From NCBI GenBank assembly GCA_943358175.1, contig CALRGV010000005.1, positions 1 through 64,000 on the forward strand: DNA of 64,000 nt, given 5' to 3'. Shown here piece after piece: positions 53,059 to 61,750 of the stretch (the stretch's first letter is position 1; every line of letters starts with the position of its first letter). The position numbers were made by a program, and so were the translations under genes. A model generated the notes under the pieces. That model was not told the origin of the DNA. It did no database searches and worked only from the letters and a program-made list of their open reading frames with translations. This DNA is from Candidatus Peribacteria bacterium (GTDB taxonomy: Bacteria > Patescibacteriota > Gracilibacteria > UBA1369 > LOWO2-01-FULL-3).

Positions 53059-53232
53059 ATGGACGCTCAAAACACCCAAAATCCGCAAAAAATCCTTACA
53101 AACGCCGAACTCAAGGCCAAACTTGATGAAGCCACCAAGGACCTCAATCAATTTGACGAATTGGCAAATAAAGTTGAGGAACAACAGGAAATAGTAGCTA
53201 TGGAACAACAAATGAATGATATAAATTTATGA
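53059..53232 (+). CDS. Small protein (57 aa) coupled to the 894-aa gene
   Basis: ATG 53059 to TGA 53232. The sequence is Gln/Asn/Lys/Glu-rich and helical (ELKAKLDEATKDLNQFDELA, KVEEQQEIVAMEQQMND), probably a short coiled coil. Its stop overlaps the next start as ATGA, a classic translational-coupling arrangement. A TGCTATAAT extended -10 lies near 53017-53025. It could be a chaperone or inhibitor of the putative protease, but this is inference. Confidence 0.65.
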   Translation: MDAQNTQNPQKILTNAELKAKLDEATKDLNQFDELANKVEEQQEIVAMEQQMNDINL

Positions 53233-55913
53233 TACTTTTTTGTCGTAAAAATCAGCCAAATCGCCGTTTCGTTTTCTTCGGAGAAAATGGTCCGGATAGT
53301 CATGCATCCACGCAGGCTGAAATGGCCGATAAACCCAAAGAAAAAATTGAACCTAAACTCCAAAATTCAGAAGACATCACCAAGGAAAGAGATGGGCTTT
53401 TGGCTCGCCACAATCAAGTTAATCAACGTATAGGTAATGCAAATAACAGATATGACAGGTGCAAAGAGATTGCAGAGAATAAACTTCCGGCAGGATCTGA
53501 GGCTCAGAAGATAGCACTGGACGCTTGCGTTAAAGCAAAAGGTAAGTTGGATAAAATTGACAGAGAGTTTCCAGTGGCAGACGAGCTGAGCCAAGATGTA
53601 ATAAAGCATGAAGAAGTAATCAATAGAGCAGATAGCATTACTAGAAAAGTGGTAAGAGACTTAACCGATACTGAAAAACAGGAATTGGAGGCGAAAAAAA
53701 CAGTAGATTCTTTGAGTGGATTTGGATTGAAGACTGAAGCAATACAATCTATTTTTCAAGATAATGCCTCAAACATTTCTGACATATCTTTCATTATTAA
53801 GGATTTACAAGGTTTGAAAAGTGATGGAACAGATGGTGACTTCAGAAAAATAGTAGATGATATAAATAAAATTGGTAATTTAGAAAAGTTTAACTCTAAT
53901 CTTCGAGAATTAGGAAATCTCAAAATCCTATCTACTCAACAAAAAATAGGTGTTATGGCTATGGATAAGGTTTTGGATGGTTCACTAAAAGTTGAAACAG
54001 TGATCAAGTATTTAACTGATGCTACCACTGATAAGAAATTCGACGTGGGTTTTGCGCTTAGTGTTATAGATACAATTAAAATGGATGAAGATATTGGTAG
54101 TCAACTCGAGGAATTAAAGTTTTATAATGACACTACTGGAAGTCTAAAGGAACAAGGACTTGATGCTAAAATTGATGTAGCTTTGATGAGTAGTTTTGTG
54201 GATTTTGTTCGCAAAACACAGGATCTTGCAATACCACTGGATTACAAAGTAGAGCTTTTTAAAATTGAAAATAACCCAACAGAAGCAATTGCTATATATC
54301 ACTTGGCAGAAACTTCCGCGGTTTATAATGGGCAATCTGTAATAGATTCAGTGAAGACAATTAAAGGATTTGACGCAAATATTAGCAAGGATGATGTTAT
54401 TAAGGGCATAATGACGCTAGAAAAAGGATGTCGTCCAAAATTTGAGGAAGGGCTGCTTGGTTCTAAAAAGGTAGAAAGCAAAAACAGTGAACAAATTTCT
54501 GATGAAATGGATGAATATGCAAAAAAAATTGATGGTTATAGTGATTTTAAAAATGATTTTAAAAAAATTGCTCTTTTAATGAAGCTATATCCAAATGCAA
54601 AAGATGCATCTAATGGATTAGGAGGAAATGTTGAAATTTTAATTAAAGGTAAATCTGAAAGTATAAAAATTAGCGAAGCGTCGTTGTTTAAAGGTAATAT
54701 GGGGGAGGCTTTATTGTTTATCTCCGAATTGAAAGGAAAAATAACGCCATCAGAAATAGTCCAAAGATGGGAAGAGGGTAAAAGAAATCCTGCGGAGATA
54801 TTGGAACTCAGTAGATACACAGAGGATTACAAATCAATGAATTATCCAGATCTGCCAATGAGTTTAGAATTAGGTCGTGCTTTAGGGAAAGTTCCTGGGC
54901 TTTATCCATTTGCGGCCATAGTCACAGGTAGAACGGTAGTTGATAAATTTGGAAATGATGAATTTATGGCTTTTCTGGGGGATCCGGGATTAATGAATGC
55001 TATCAAAATCAATGAGATTTTTAATGGAAAAATAAAAGGTGAGCTTACGCCTGACGATGTAAAGTCTGCAGAGAAGTATCTAAATGCCGGGAGAGCACTT
55101 GATTTAGCTGGAGTAAAACCTGAGGAACTCAAGATAAACGACGACAAAACTATTAGCATGCTGAATTCAAAGTTCGATGAGCTGGAGAATCATGCAAAAG
55201 CACATGAAAATGAGGAGTTATATTATTATGTGGAAAATGGAGTGAGAAAACCACGAGATGTTATTTTCCTTGCCTCTAATGAAAGTGATCATGGAGATAA
55301 GCAATTTTATAGCAAAGATTTAATAGCAAGTTTTTTGAAACAAGGGATTGATTTTACGGATACTACTAAGCCAAAAGCTCTCTTTGCCACAAAAGATTCA
55401 TCACCTACCCCGGAGGAAGCAGATGAGACAAAGAAAGATTTAATAGCACGTCTGACAAGTGCTACTCCACCACTGACATTTACCTTCAATGGGCACTCGG
55501 GTAGTGATGGGAAAGTATCCGGAATATATTATGATAAAAATGCTTGCTTGTCAGAGGAAGAGCTTGCTGGAATTATAAAAACACGATCGAAGAATGCCAA
55601 ATTTAGCAGAGAACTTCTTGCAAAAGACACTTATCTTCTTTCTGGTTGTGATACACGTCGAGTTGTCACTAATGTATATAAACTGGTTCTACAGAATAAG
55701 GACATTGTAATTCCAAGGATGGGAGGCGCATCAGATTATGGATTCAAAGTAGGAATAGATGGTAATCACGCTAAGGACACACTACAAGTTAATGATAGTG
55801 ATGCAGCAAAAATTGGAGGATTAGGTAACCTAAACAAGACAAACCACGGACGATCCACGTTTATGTTCGCAAGAAACAAGGACAACATCCCACAACAAGT
55901 TGTCGGACCCTAG
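53229..55913 (+). CDS. Large protein with a putative caspase-like (clan CD) peptidase domain
   Basis: 894 aa. Residues 1-170 are charged and coiled; residues 170-640 are helical with no family known to me. The C-terminal 260 residues contain a block like clan CD peptidases: LTFTFNGHSGSDG with His756, and DTYLLSGCDTRR with Cys807, both preceded by hydrophobic strands and 51 residues apart, as in caspases and CHAT proteins. The overall identity to a known family is not evident, so the peptidase call rests on this dyad. There is no signal peptide, and it has a coupled 57-aa gene upstream. Confidence 0.7.
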   Translation: MILFCRKNQPNRRFVFFGENGPDSHASTQAEMADKPKEKIEPKLQNSEDITKERDGLLARHNQVNQRIGNANNRYDRCKEIAENKLPAGSEAQKIALDACVKAKGKLDKIDREFPVADELSQDVIKHEEVINRADSITRKVVRDLTDTEKQELEAKKTVDSLSGFGLKTEAIQSIFQDNASNISDISFIIKDLQGLKSDGTDGDFRKIVDDINKIGNLEKFNSNLRELGNLKILSTQQKIGVMAMDKVLDGSLKVETVIKYLTDATTDKKFDVGFALSVIDTIKMDEDIGSQLEELKFYNDTTGSLKEQGLDAKIDVALMSSFVDFVRKTQDLAIPLDYKVELFKIENNPTEAIAIYHLAETSAVYNGQSVIDSVKTIKGFDANISKDDVIKGIMTLEKGCRPKFEEGLLGSKKVESKNSEQISDEMDEYAKKIDGYSDFKNDFKKIALLMKLYPNAKDASNGLGGNVEILIKGKSESIKISEASLFKGNMGEALLFISELKGKITPSEIVQRWEEGKRNPAEILELSRYTEDYKSMNYPDLPMSLELGRALGKVPGLYPFAAIVTGRTVVDKFGNDEFMAFLGDPGLMNAIKINEIFNGKIKGELTPDDVKSAEKYLNAGRALDLAGVKPEELKINDDKTISMLNSKFDELENHAKAHENEELYYYVENGVRKPRDVIFLASNESDHGDKQFYSKDLIASFLKQGIDFTDTTKPKALFATKDSSPTPEEADETKKDLIARLTSATPPLTFTFNGHSGSDGKVSGIYYDKNACLSEEELAGIIKTRSKNAKFSRELLAKDTYLLSGCDTRRVVTNVYKLVLQNKDIVIPRMGGASDYGFKVGIDGNHAKDTLQVNDSDAAKIGGLGNLNKTNHGRSTFMFARNKDNIPQQVVGP

Positions 55914-55928
55914 GTATTATAGCTAAAC

Positions 55929-56213
55929 TTAAGCCTTCTTAACCCCACCCTTCTGAGCCTTGTCTAAAGCTAAAGCCAAACGTGATTTCTTGTTTGCGGC
56001 GTTGTTTCTATGTAGAAGATTTCTTTTTAGACACATATCGATCACGGAAAAAGCAGTTGGCATAAATTTCACAGCCTCATCAAGTTTTCCTTCTTCGATA
56101 AACTTTAATTGTTTTTTGAAAACTGTTTTTACTTCACTTCTGTGAGGAGCATTGCGTTCACGACGTTTCAAAGCCTGACGCATCTGTTTCTTTGCTGACT
56201 TGATAACTGGCAT
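55929..56213 (-). CDS. rpsT: 30S ribosomal protein S20
   Basis: 94 aa from ATG 56213. PVIKSAKKQMRQALKRRERN, the VKTVFKKQLKFIEEGK core and the end LHRNNAANKKSRLAL identify S20. The upstream part of the open frame is the promoter region: TTGACT, 17 bp, TAGAAT. It is divergent from maf. Confidence 0.95.
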   Translation of the reverse strand: MPVIKSAKKQMRQALKRRERNAPHRSEVKTVFKKQLKFIEEGKLDEAVKFMPTAFSVIDMCLKRNLLHRNNAANKKSRLALALDKAQKGGVKKA

Positions 56214-56238
56214 TTTCTTGTAATTAATATAATATAAG

Positions 56239-56272
56239 CCACGTGATTCTAGGATAATGACCACTTTTAGTC
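56239..56272 (-). promoter_or_regulatory. rpsT promoter
   Basis: On the minus strand, TTGACT, a 17-bp spacer and TAGAAT, ending about 30 nt before ATG 56213. Positions are approximate to 1-2 bp. Confidence 0.6.
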
Positions 56273-56280
56273 AATTAAAA

Positions 56281-56862
56281 ATGAATACAAGACAAATAGT
56301 CCTGGCCTCCCAGAGCCCCCGCCGTCGCGAATTACTCGAAGGAATCGGCCTGGATTTCATTACCCATCCTAGTAAATTCGAAGAAAAGGAAACTCACATT
56401 ACTCCTGAAGAATTAGCCCTTCACAATGCCATGGGCAAAGCCCAGGAGGTCAGCCGCCATTATAAGGATGCTCTGATTATTGGCGTAGATACCGTGGTAG
56501 CCTTCAACGAACATTTTCTCGGCAAACCAAAAGATAAAGAGGATCACAAACGCATACTCCGCATCCTCAGCAATACCACTCACAAAGTAATTTCCGCCAT
56601 TTGTATTATCGATACTAAAAGCAAAAAAAACATCACCGCATTCGAAACCACCCTCATCACCATCGATCGCCTGGACGAAGATGATATTGAGGCTTACGTG
56701 AACTCCGGAGAGGGCGAGGATAAAGCCGGCGGCTACGCTATACAAGGAATCGGCTGCCTTTTTTGCAGTAAAATAGAAGGGGATTATTTCAACGTAGTGG
56801 GCCTGCCAATGTATAGATTACGCAAACTCCTGAAAGAGTTTGGAATTAAAAAACTTATTTAA
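56281..56862 (+). CDS. maf: Maf-family nucleotide pyrophosphatase
   Basis: 193 aa from ATG 56281. The characteristic start QIVLASQSPRRRELLEGIGL and the IIGVDTVV-HFLGKPKDKEDH region are present, as is the late GGYAIQGIG. The family hydrolyses non-canonical nucleotides and is often near cell-division genes. It shares one base with the methyltransferase gene (TAATG), so the two are translationally coupled. Confidence 0.93.
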   Translation: MNTRQIVLASQSPRRRELLEGIGLDFITHPSKFEEKETHITPEELALHNAMGKAQEVSRHYKDALIIGVDTVVAFNEHFLGKPKDKEDHKRILRILSNTTHKVISAICIIDTKSKKNITAFETTLITIDRLDEDDIEAYVNSGEGEDKAGGYAIQGIGCLFCSKIEGDYFNVVGLPMYRLRKLLKEFGIKKLI

Positions 56863-57605
56863 TGACCCATACCCCACTCCAAAACTCCTTTCCGGAAGAC
56901 TATCTCAATCGCAGTTTTCTCAAAGTGAAGAGAATGTTTCGCAATACGGACGTGAAATTTTTTCTGAATTTTTCGCGCATCGTTCGAAAATCTCCAGATC
57001 CTACTATTACCGTTCTCGATCTCGGCTGCGGCACCGGCACCACCATCGAGGATTTTTGGCAGAAACTGAGCAATCCAAACTGGCGCTATCGACGCCGACT
57101 TCACGGCAAAAAACTCATAACTATTGGCATAGATGCGAATCCACTTCCGAAACTAATCCCGAAAAGAATTTTCAAAACCACCACTACCCCTCAAACGAAA
57201 TTCATCAAGTCGGATGCTCACCAGCTTCCACTTCCGGACAATTCCGTCGATTTTGCTTATTCTGTGGGGCTTCTTCGCTACCTGAGAGATCCATTGCGCG
57301 CCATTGAAGAAGGTTATCGAGTGCTCAAGCCTGGCGGCATTTTCATGTGGCTGCTGAGCGGTTTTACTGACATAAGTACAAAGCCAACCCTCGAAAAAAT
57401 TCTCGCCGAAACTCCAGGTACCACTGACGTTTTCCAGCTCTCCTTTGGCTACAGCCGCATGAGGGGCACACTTATTTGCACCAAAAAGCCCAATTCCAAA
57501 TTCAAAAAATTCCCCTTCAAACTCTCCAATTCTTTCCCTCGTACTCTGAAAACTCAACCAACAGACGAGTTTCTGGAACATAAAATCTACGAAAGGCTTA
57601 TCTAA
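56862..57605 (+). CDS. Class I SAM-dependent methyltransferase
   Basis: 247 aa. SAM-binding motif I is VLDLGCGTGTTIEDFW (about residue 50), followed by the acidic motif near IGIDANPLPKL, and the ubiE-like region DNSVDFAYSVGLLRYLRDPL with VLKPGGIFMWLL. The substrate is unknown. It overlaps maf by one base. Confidence 0.9.
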   Translation: MTHTPLQNSFPEDYLNRSFLKVKRMFRNTDVKFFLNFSRIVRKSPDPTITVLDLGCGTGTTIEDFWQKLSNPNWRYRRRLHGKKLITIGIDANPLPKLIPKRIFKTTTTPQTKFIKSDAHQLPLPDNSVDFAYSVGLLRYLRDPLRAIEEGYRVLKPGGIFMWLLSGFTDISTKPTLEKILAETPGTTDVFQLSFGYSRMRGTLICTKKPNSKFKKFPFKLSNSFPRTLKTQPTDEFLEHKIYERLI

Positions 57606-57620
57606 AGCTGAATTTAGCTA

Positions 57621-57649
57621 TTGACAGAACTTACTATCAATGCTATAGT
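57621..57649 (+). promoter_or_regulatory. Promoter for SLH gene 3
   Basis: Consensus TTGACA (57621-57626), 17 bp ending in TGC, then TATAGT (57644-57649), a strong promoter. The leader of about 30 nt contains CACATATAACCC. Confidence 0.82.
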
Positions 57650-57686
57650 CGCATGCTTATTTCACATATAACCCCCCCTTAAAAGT

Positions 57687-59585
57687 ATGTGTACAACTAT
57701 AAAAAAATGGATATTGGGTGCTACTCTAATGTCTATCGCTATTTCCGGCCAGACCGCTCAGGCCTTTACTTTGATTGACACCAGTCAGTCTGCGCTCTCC
57801 ATCACTGGTTCTTCCGTTTCTCCGAACGGTTTCGACCCTAATTTGAACGAAACTACGACCATTAATTACTGCCTTACGGCTCCTGCCACTGTAAACCTGG
57901 GTATATTCCAGGCCAGCGGCTCCAGCTCACAGAAGGTGGCTACTTTGACCTCAAATAAGCCACAAAACGCCAGCTGCTACAGTGTTGTTTGGAATGGTGA
58001 AAATGATGCTACTACCGAGATCGGCACCTCCGGTGAAATCGTCGATAATGGTCAATATTTCTACTATCTTGAGGCCAAAAATGGATCTTCCGCATCTACG
58101 GCCAGTGATTGGGTTTCCATAGGTGATACTCCTGGTCACGGTACTCTCAAATTCATCGATGTTCAGGTTAATAACCCTGTTTTTGACCCTTGGGACAGCC
58201 AGAAAACTTCTGTAAACTTCAGCCTTGGGAAAAGCGGCTACGTGACCCTGCAGATCAACGATAGTGATAACCTCAAAATCACTAAAGTAATTGATAGTAA
58301 ATGGTACGATAAAGGTGAATATACCGCTTATTGGAATGGTGAAGACGATATGGGTGAAAAAGTGGCCCAAGGTGAATACGCTTATTCCATCAAGATTGTA
58401 AATGGCGAAGATGTAGCCAAAAAGACCGGTAACTTGGTGGTGAAAAAAGGCTACAATGATCAGACAGCCCAAACTGAAGATCCACGTATTGAGAATTTCT
58501 ACGCTACAAAGGAAGAATTCGACCCGGGTCGTAAGGAAAAAGAATATATTGTTTTCAACCTTACCGCTAAAGCCGATTTACAGGTAGCCATCTATGATAA
58601 GGATGACAATTTGGTTAAAAAACTGTTCTCTAAACCGGATCAGGAAGCTAAAACCTATCAGATCCAATGGGATGGTAATGAAGCAATCGGTCAGGAGGCC
58701 ACTTATACCTATAGAATTTACGCTAAAAATGCCAGTGGTGAAGACTTTCAAAAAGGTAAAATTATGGTAGAAGAAGATCGTAGTGATACCAGCAGAGCCA
58801 ACGTTTTCAAGGATTACGTAGATTCTCTTATTTATACCACAAAAGATGGTGATCAGGGTATCAACTTTACCCTCGAAAAAGACGCTTCTGTAACTGTAGA
58901 AATCCGTGATGAGAGACATCTGGTTGCTACAATCGCAAAAGGCACAGGTTTTACTGAAGGTAACCAGACTATCTATTGGAACGGCAAGGATAAATATGGC
59001 CAGGCAGCCGATGATGGTCAGTACATGTATCGTATTACCGCTAAAAATAATGCCGGTAAAGAAGTTGAAGAAGGTAACTTTACGGTAAAAAAATCTGACG
59101 CCGGAAATCCTACAAACGATGATTGCAACCAATTCAAAGATGTAGATAGCTATAACAAATATTGCAAAGCTATTCAGTGGGCTGCATCCGAGGGAATATT
59201 CCAAGGATACAATGATGGCTTATTTAAACCAAATCAGACCATTACTCGTGCGGAAGCCCTAAAGGTAATAATTAAAACTTTGAAAATCCAGCTAATTTCT
59301 CCCGGCAGCTCCAGTCTCGGATTCAAGGATACTGATGCTCGTCTATGGTATGGCACTTATGTCAAAACCGGTGTAGCTCTTGGAATAATTCACGGATACC
59401 AGGACGGCACCTTCCGTCCCGATCAAACTGTAATTCATTCCGAAGGTCAAATCATGCTATTCCGTGCAGCAAATTCAAAGGGAGTATACTATCCGGAAAG
59501 TAATCAATCCAATCCTTCAGCTCCAATGAGCAGAGCGGAAATGGCCAATATGTTATATAGTTACTATCAAAATTCAAGAGGGTAG
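57687..59585 (+). CDS. S-layer-like protein with FlgD-Ig and SLH domains (3)
   Basis: 632 aa. Signal peptide WILGATLMSIAISGQTAQAF. Four FlgD-like Ig repeats (VVWNGENDA, AYWNGEDDMG, IQWDGNEAIG, IYWNGKDKYG) are followed by SLH motifs (GIFQGYNDGLFKPNQTITRA and GIIHGYQDGTFRPDQTVIH) and a short third one. It is smaller than its paralogues at 38714 and 41375, with Trp-Asn in place of Trp-Asp in the turn. It has a strong promoter and its own terminator. Confidence 0.93.
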   Translation: MCTTIKKWILGATLMSIAISGQTAQAFTLIDTSQSALSITGSSVSPNGFDPNLNETTTINYCLTAPATVNLGIFQASGSSSQKVATLTSNKPQNASCYSVVWNGENDATTEIGTSGEIVDNGQYFYYLEAKNGSSASTASDWVSIGDTPGHGTLKFIDVQVNNPVFDPWDSQKTSVNFSLGKSGYVTLQINDSDNLKITKVIDSKWYDKGEYTAYWNGEDDMGEKVAQGEYAYSIKIVNGEDVAKKTGNLVVKKGYNDQTAQTEDPRIENFYATKEEFDPGRKEKEYIVFNLTAKADLQVAIYDKDDNLVKKLFSKPDQEAKTYQIQWDGNEAIGQEATYTYRIYAKNASGEDFQKGKIMVEEDRSDTSRANVFKDYVDSLIYTTKDGDQGINFTLEKDASVTVEIRDERHLVATIAKGTGFTEGNQTIYWNGKDKYGQAADDGQYMYRITAKNNAGKEVEEGNFTVKKSDAGNPTNDDCNQFKDVDSYNKYCKAIQWAASEGIFQGYNDGLFKPNQTITRAEALKVIIKTLKIQLISPGSSSLGFKDTDARLWYGTYVKTGVALGIIHGYQDGTFRPDQTVIHSEGQIMLFRAANSKGVYYPESNQSNPSAPMSRAEMANMLYSYYQNSRG

Positions 59586-59612
59586 AAAAGAGCCGCCGCA
59601 AGGTGGCTTTTT
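59586..59612 (+). terminator. Terminator after SLH gene 3
   Basis: AAAGAGCCGCC-GCAA-GGTGGCTTTTT, a GNRA-type loop and T-run directly after the stop. Confidence 0.88.
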
Positions 59613-59691
59613 CTTTTCTCAATAAACTTTTCCGCTTCCGTTTTAAAAATAATATTGTTACTATTAAATCCACATATAACCCTCATTCAAT

Positions 59692-59976
59692 ATGTTTAAA
59701 ACTCTAAAAGGTCTATTGGCGGGAATTATTGCCGGAACGGCTGTTGGCGTACTTTTTTCTCCTAAAAAAGGAAGCGATATTCGCAAGGAATTCAAAAAGG
59801 AAATCAAAGGTGGCGGCGTAGGTTTCAATACTGCAAAAGAGACTTTAACAGATATGGGTAAGGACATTGGTGATACCTGCAAAGATGGTTACGACAGTAT
59901 TCCGGCAGATAAAAAAAGAGAGGCAAAAAAGGTATTCAACAACCTAAAGAGTAAAATTGCCGGTAAGAAAAAATAA
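59692..59976 (+). CDS. YtxH domain protein
   Basis: 94 aa. A hydrophobic Gly-rich N-terminal helix (LLAGIIAGTAVGVLFSPKKG) followed by a charged helix is the YtxH (gas-vesicle/stress) pattern. Its 3' end overlaps the start of the TyrA-PheA fusion by 20 bp, an unexpected pairing. The leader contains CACATATAACCC, like SLH gene 3. Confidence 0.85.
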   Translation: MFKTLKGLLAGIIAGTAVGVLFSPKKGSDIRKEFKKEIKGGGVGFNTAKETLTDMGKDIGDTCKDGYDSIPADKKREAKKVFNNLKSKIAGKKK

Positions 59977-61684
59977 CACTCCGATAATTGGTATTATAGG
60001 CGGGCAAGGACAGATGGGCCGCTTATTTGCTGATTTTTTTCGTCAGGGGCTAAATGGCATAAGCCCGAAAGTCCTTATTGCAGATATTGTTACGAAGCTG
60101 ACTAATAGACAGTTGGCTGAAAAAAGCGACATTGTTATTATCTCCGTTCCAATTAGCGAAACTGAAAAAGTTATTAAAGAAGTTCTTCCTCATATCCGCA
60201 AAGAGTCGTCAATTATGGATCTTACTTCCATTAAGGAAGTTCCTGTCGCAGCCATGTTGAAAGGAAATTGTGAAGTCCTCGGCATGCACCCAATGTTTGG
60301 TAGCAGTAATCCGGTACCGGGCCAGACGGTGATTTTATGTTCGACAAAAAAGTCCGGAAAGTGGTCCAAGTGGATGGCAGATTTTCTGCAAGAAAATCAT
60401 GTAAAAATTGAAAAACTCTCACCAAAAGAACACGACCAAACTATGAACATCGCTCAAGGTCTCATTCATTTTGCGGAGATTACTTTTGCTGATTCTATCC
60501 GTCGTTGCCAGTTGCCGATCAGGCAACTATTGCGATACACCGGCAAAGCCTCGGAGTTGAAAATTCTGCTCGCCGCTCGGCTTATCGCTCAGGATTCCGG
60601 TCTCTACGGTAACATTCAAATTTCGAATCCATACGCCCTCAAATCACTAAAGGAATTTCAGAAATCCGTTACGGAATTAATTAAAATTGTCGAAAAAAAA
60701 GATTTAAAAAGTTTTAATAAATATTTCGAAAAAAACAAGAAATTTTACGGCAAATATTTGCAGGAAGCTTATGGAGATAGTTCCTATTTGATTGATAAAT
60801 TGATGGAATTAAAGACAGGGCGTCAGCAGAAAGAAGCCCCACCGAAACCGGATAAAAACGATTTGGCAATTCTGGGACCTGCGAACACCTTTTCCCATAT
60901 TGCTGCAGATAAATACAGCGCCTCACCAAAATATTTTGCTCACGACATTGATGAAGTTTTCGATCTTGTGGAACAGGGAATTGTCGCCGAAGGTTTGGTT
61001 CCCATTGAAAACAAATTAAATGGCACTGTTCGTGAAACTCTCGATGCTTTGTTTCATCGCAATGTTCATATTTGCAAAGAGATTACCATTCCAATTAATC
61101 ACTGTCTTGTCTGTTTGGCTCATGCTAAAAAAAAGGATATCAAAATTATTACTTCCCACCTCCAGGCACTCAGTCAGTGCAAAAAATACCTACATAAAAA
61201 TTTTCCAAAAAGTGAAAAAGAAGCTATCAGTTCTACCGGCTCAGCTATTCAGAAACTGCTTAGCGGTAACGATAAATCAATTGCTGTAATTGCTCCAGCC
61301 ATTGCCGCACAAAACCCAAAATTAAAAATTCTGGCCACCAATATTGCTGATGAAGAAGACAATGTCACTACTTTTGTGGCGATCAAAACGGGAAGGATTT
61401 TAGCCTCGCAGTTCATTCCAAAACCCGACTCAATTTCTCATAAAACCTACATTGCTTTCTACTTCAGCGCCAATGCTCCGGGCACACTCTTTACCGTCTT
61501 TCAGGACTTTGCCACTGCCAAAATCAATCTCACCAAAATAGAATCCCGCCCAACCCAAAAATCCTTTGGCGAATATATTTTCTATCTCGATTTCACCGGC
61601 CACATATCTGAGCCCCACATTCAAAAAGCTCTAACAGCCGTCAGTTCCAAAGTCGCCGAACTGAAAATCCTCGGCAGCTATTAA
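59957..61684 (+). CDS. Bifunctional prephenate dehydrogenase / prephenate dehydratase
   Basis: 575 aa. Residues 9-285 are TyrA-like: NAD site PIIGIIGGQGQMG, then DLTSIKEVP and LGMHPMFGSS. Residues 300-480 are the PheA dehydratase domain (LAILGPANTFSHIAADKY, EGLVPIENKLNGTV). Residues 490-570 are an ACT regulatory domain (KTYIAFYFSANAPGTLFTVF, IESRPTQKSFGEYIFYLDF). The two domains give both the tyrosine and phenylalanine branches from prephenate. Fusions of this kind are uncommon. No chorismate-mutase domain is present. Feedback regulation by phenylalanine through ACT is expected from the family. Confidence 0.93.
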   Translation: MPVRKNNTPIIGIIGGQGQMGRLFADFFRQGLNGISPKVLIADIVTKLTNRQLAEKSDIVIISVPISETEKVIKEVLPHIRKESSIMDLTSIKEVPVAAMLKGNCEVLGMHPMFGSSNPVPGQTVILCSTKKSGKWSKWMADFLQENHVKIEKLSPKEHDQTMNIAQGLIHFAEITFADSIRRCQLPIRQLLRYTGKASELKILLAARLIAQDSGLYGNIQISNPYALKSLKEFQKSVTELIKIVEKKDLKSFNKYFEKNKKFYGKYLQEAYGDSSYLIDKLMELKTGRQQKEAPPKPDKNDLAILGPANTFSHIAADKYSASPKYFAHDIDEVFDLVEQGIVAEGLVPIENKLNGTVRETLDALFHRNVHICKEITIPINHCLVCLAHAKKKDIKIITSHLQALSQCKKYLHKNFPKSEKEAISSTGSAIQKLLSGNDKSIAVIAPAIAAQNPKLKILATNIADEEDNVTTFVAIKTGRILASQFIPKPDSISHKTYIAFYFSANAPGTLFTVFQDFATAKINLTKIESRPTQKSFGEYIFYLDFTGHISEPHIQKALTAVSSKVAELKILGSY

Positions 61685-61750
61685 AAAGAATTGTATTGCT
61701 CATTCCACCCTTAGAGATATAATGATCCCCAATCATAATTGTATTTATAC

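Noticed and set aside
53229-55913. Signal peptide or membrane helix in the 894-aa protein
   Set aside because: The N-terminus is charged without a hydrophobic core of sufficient length.
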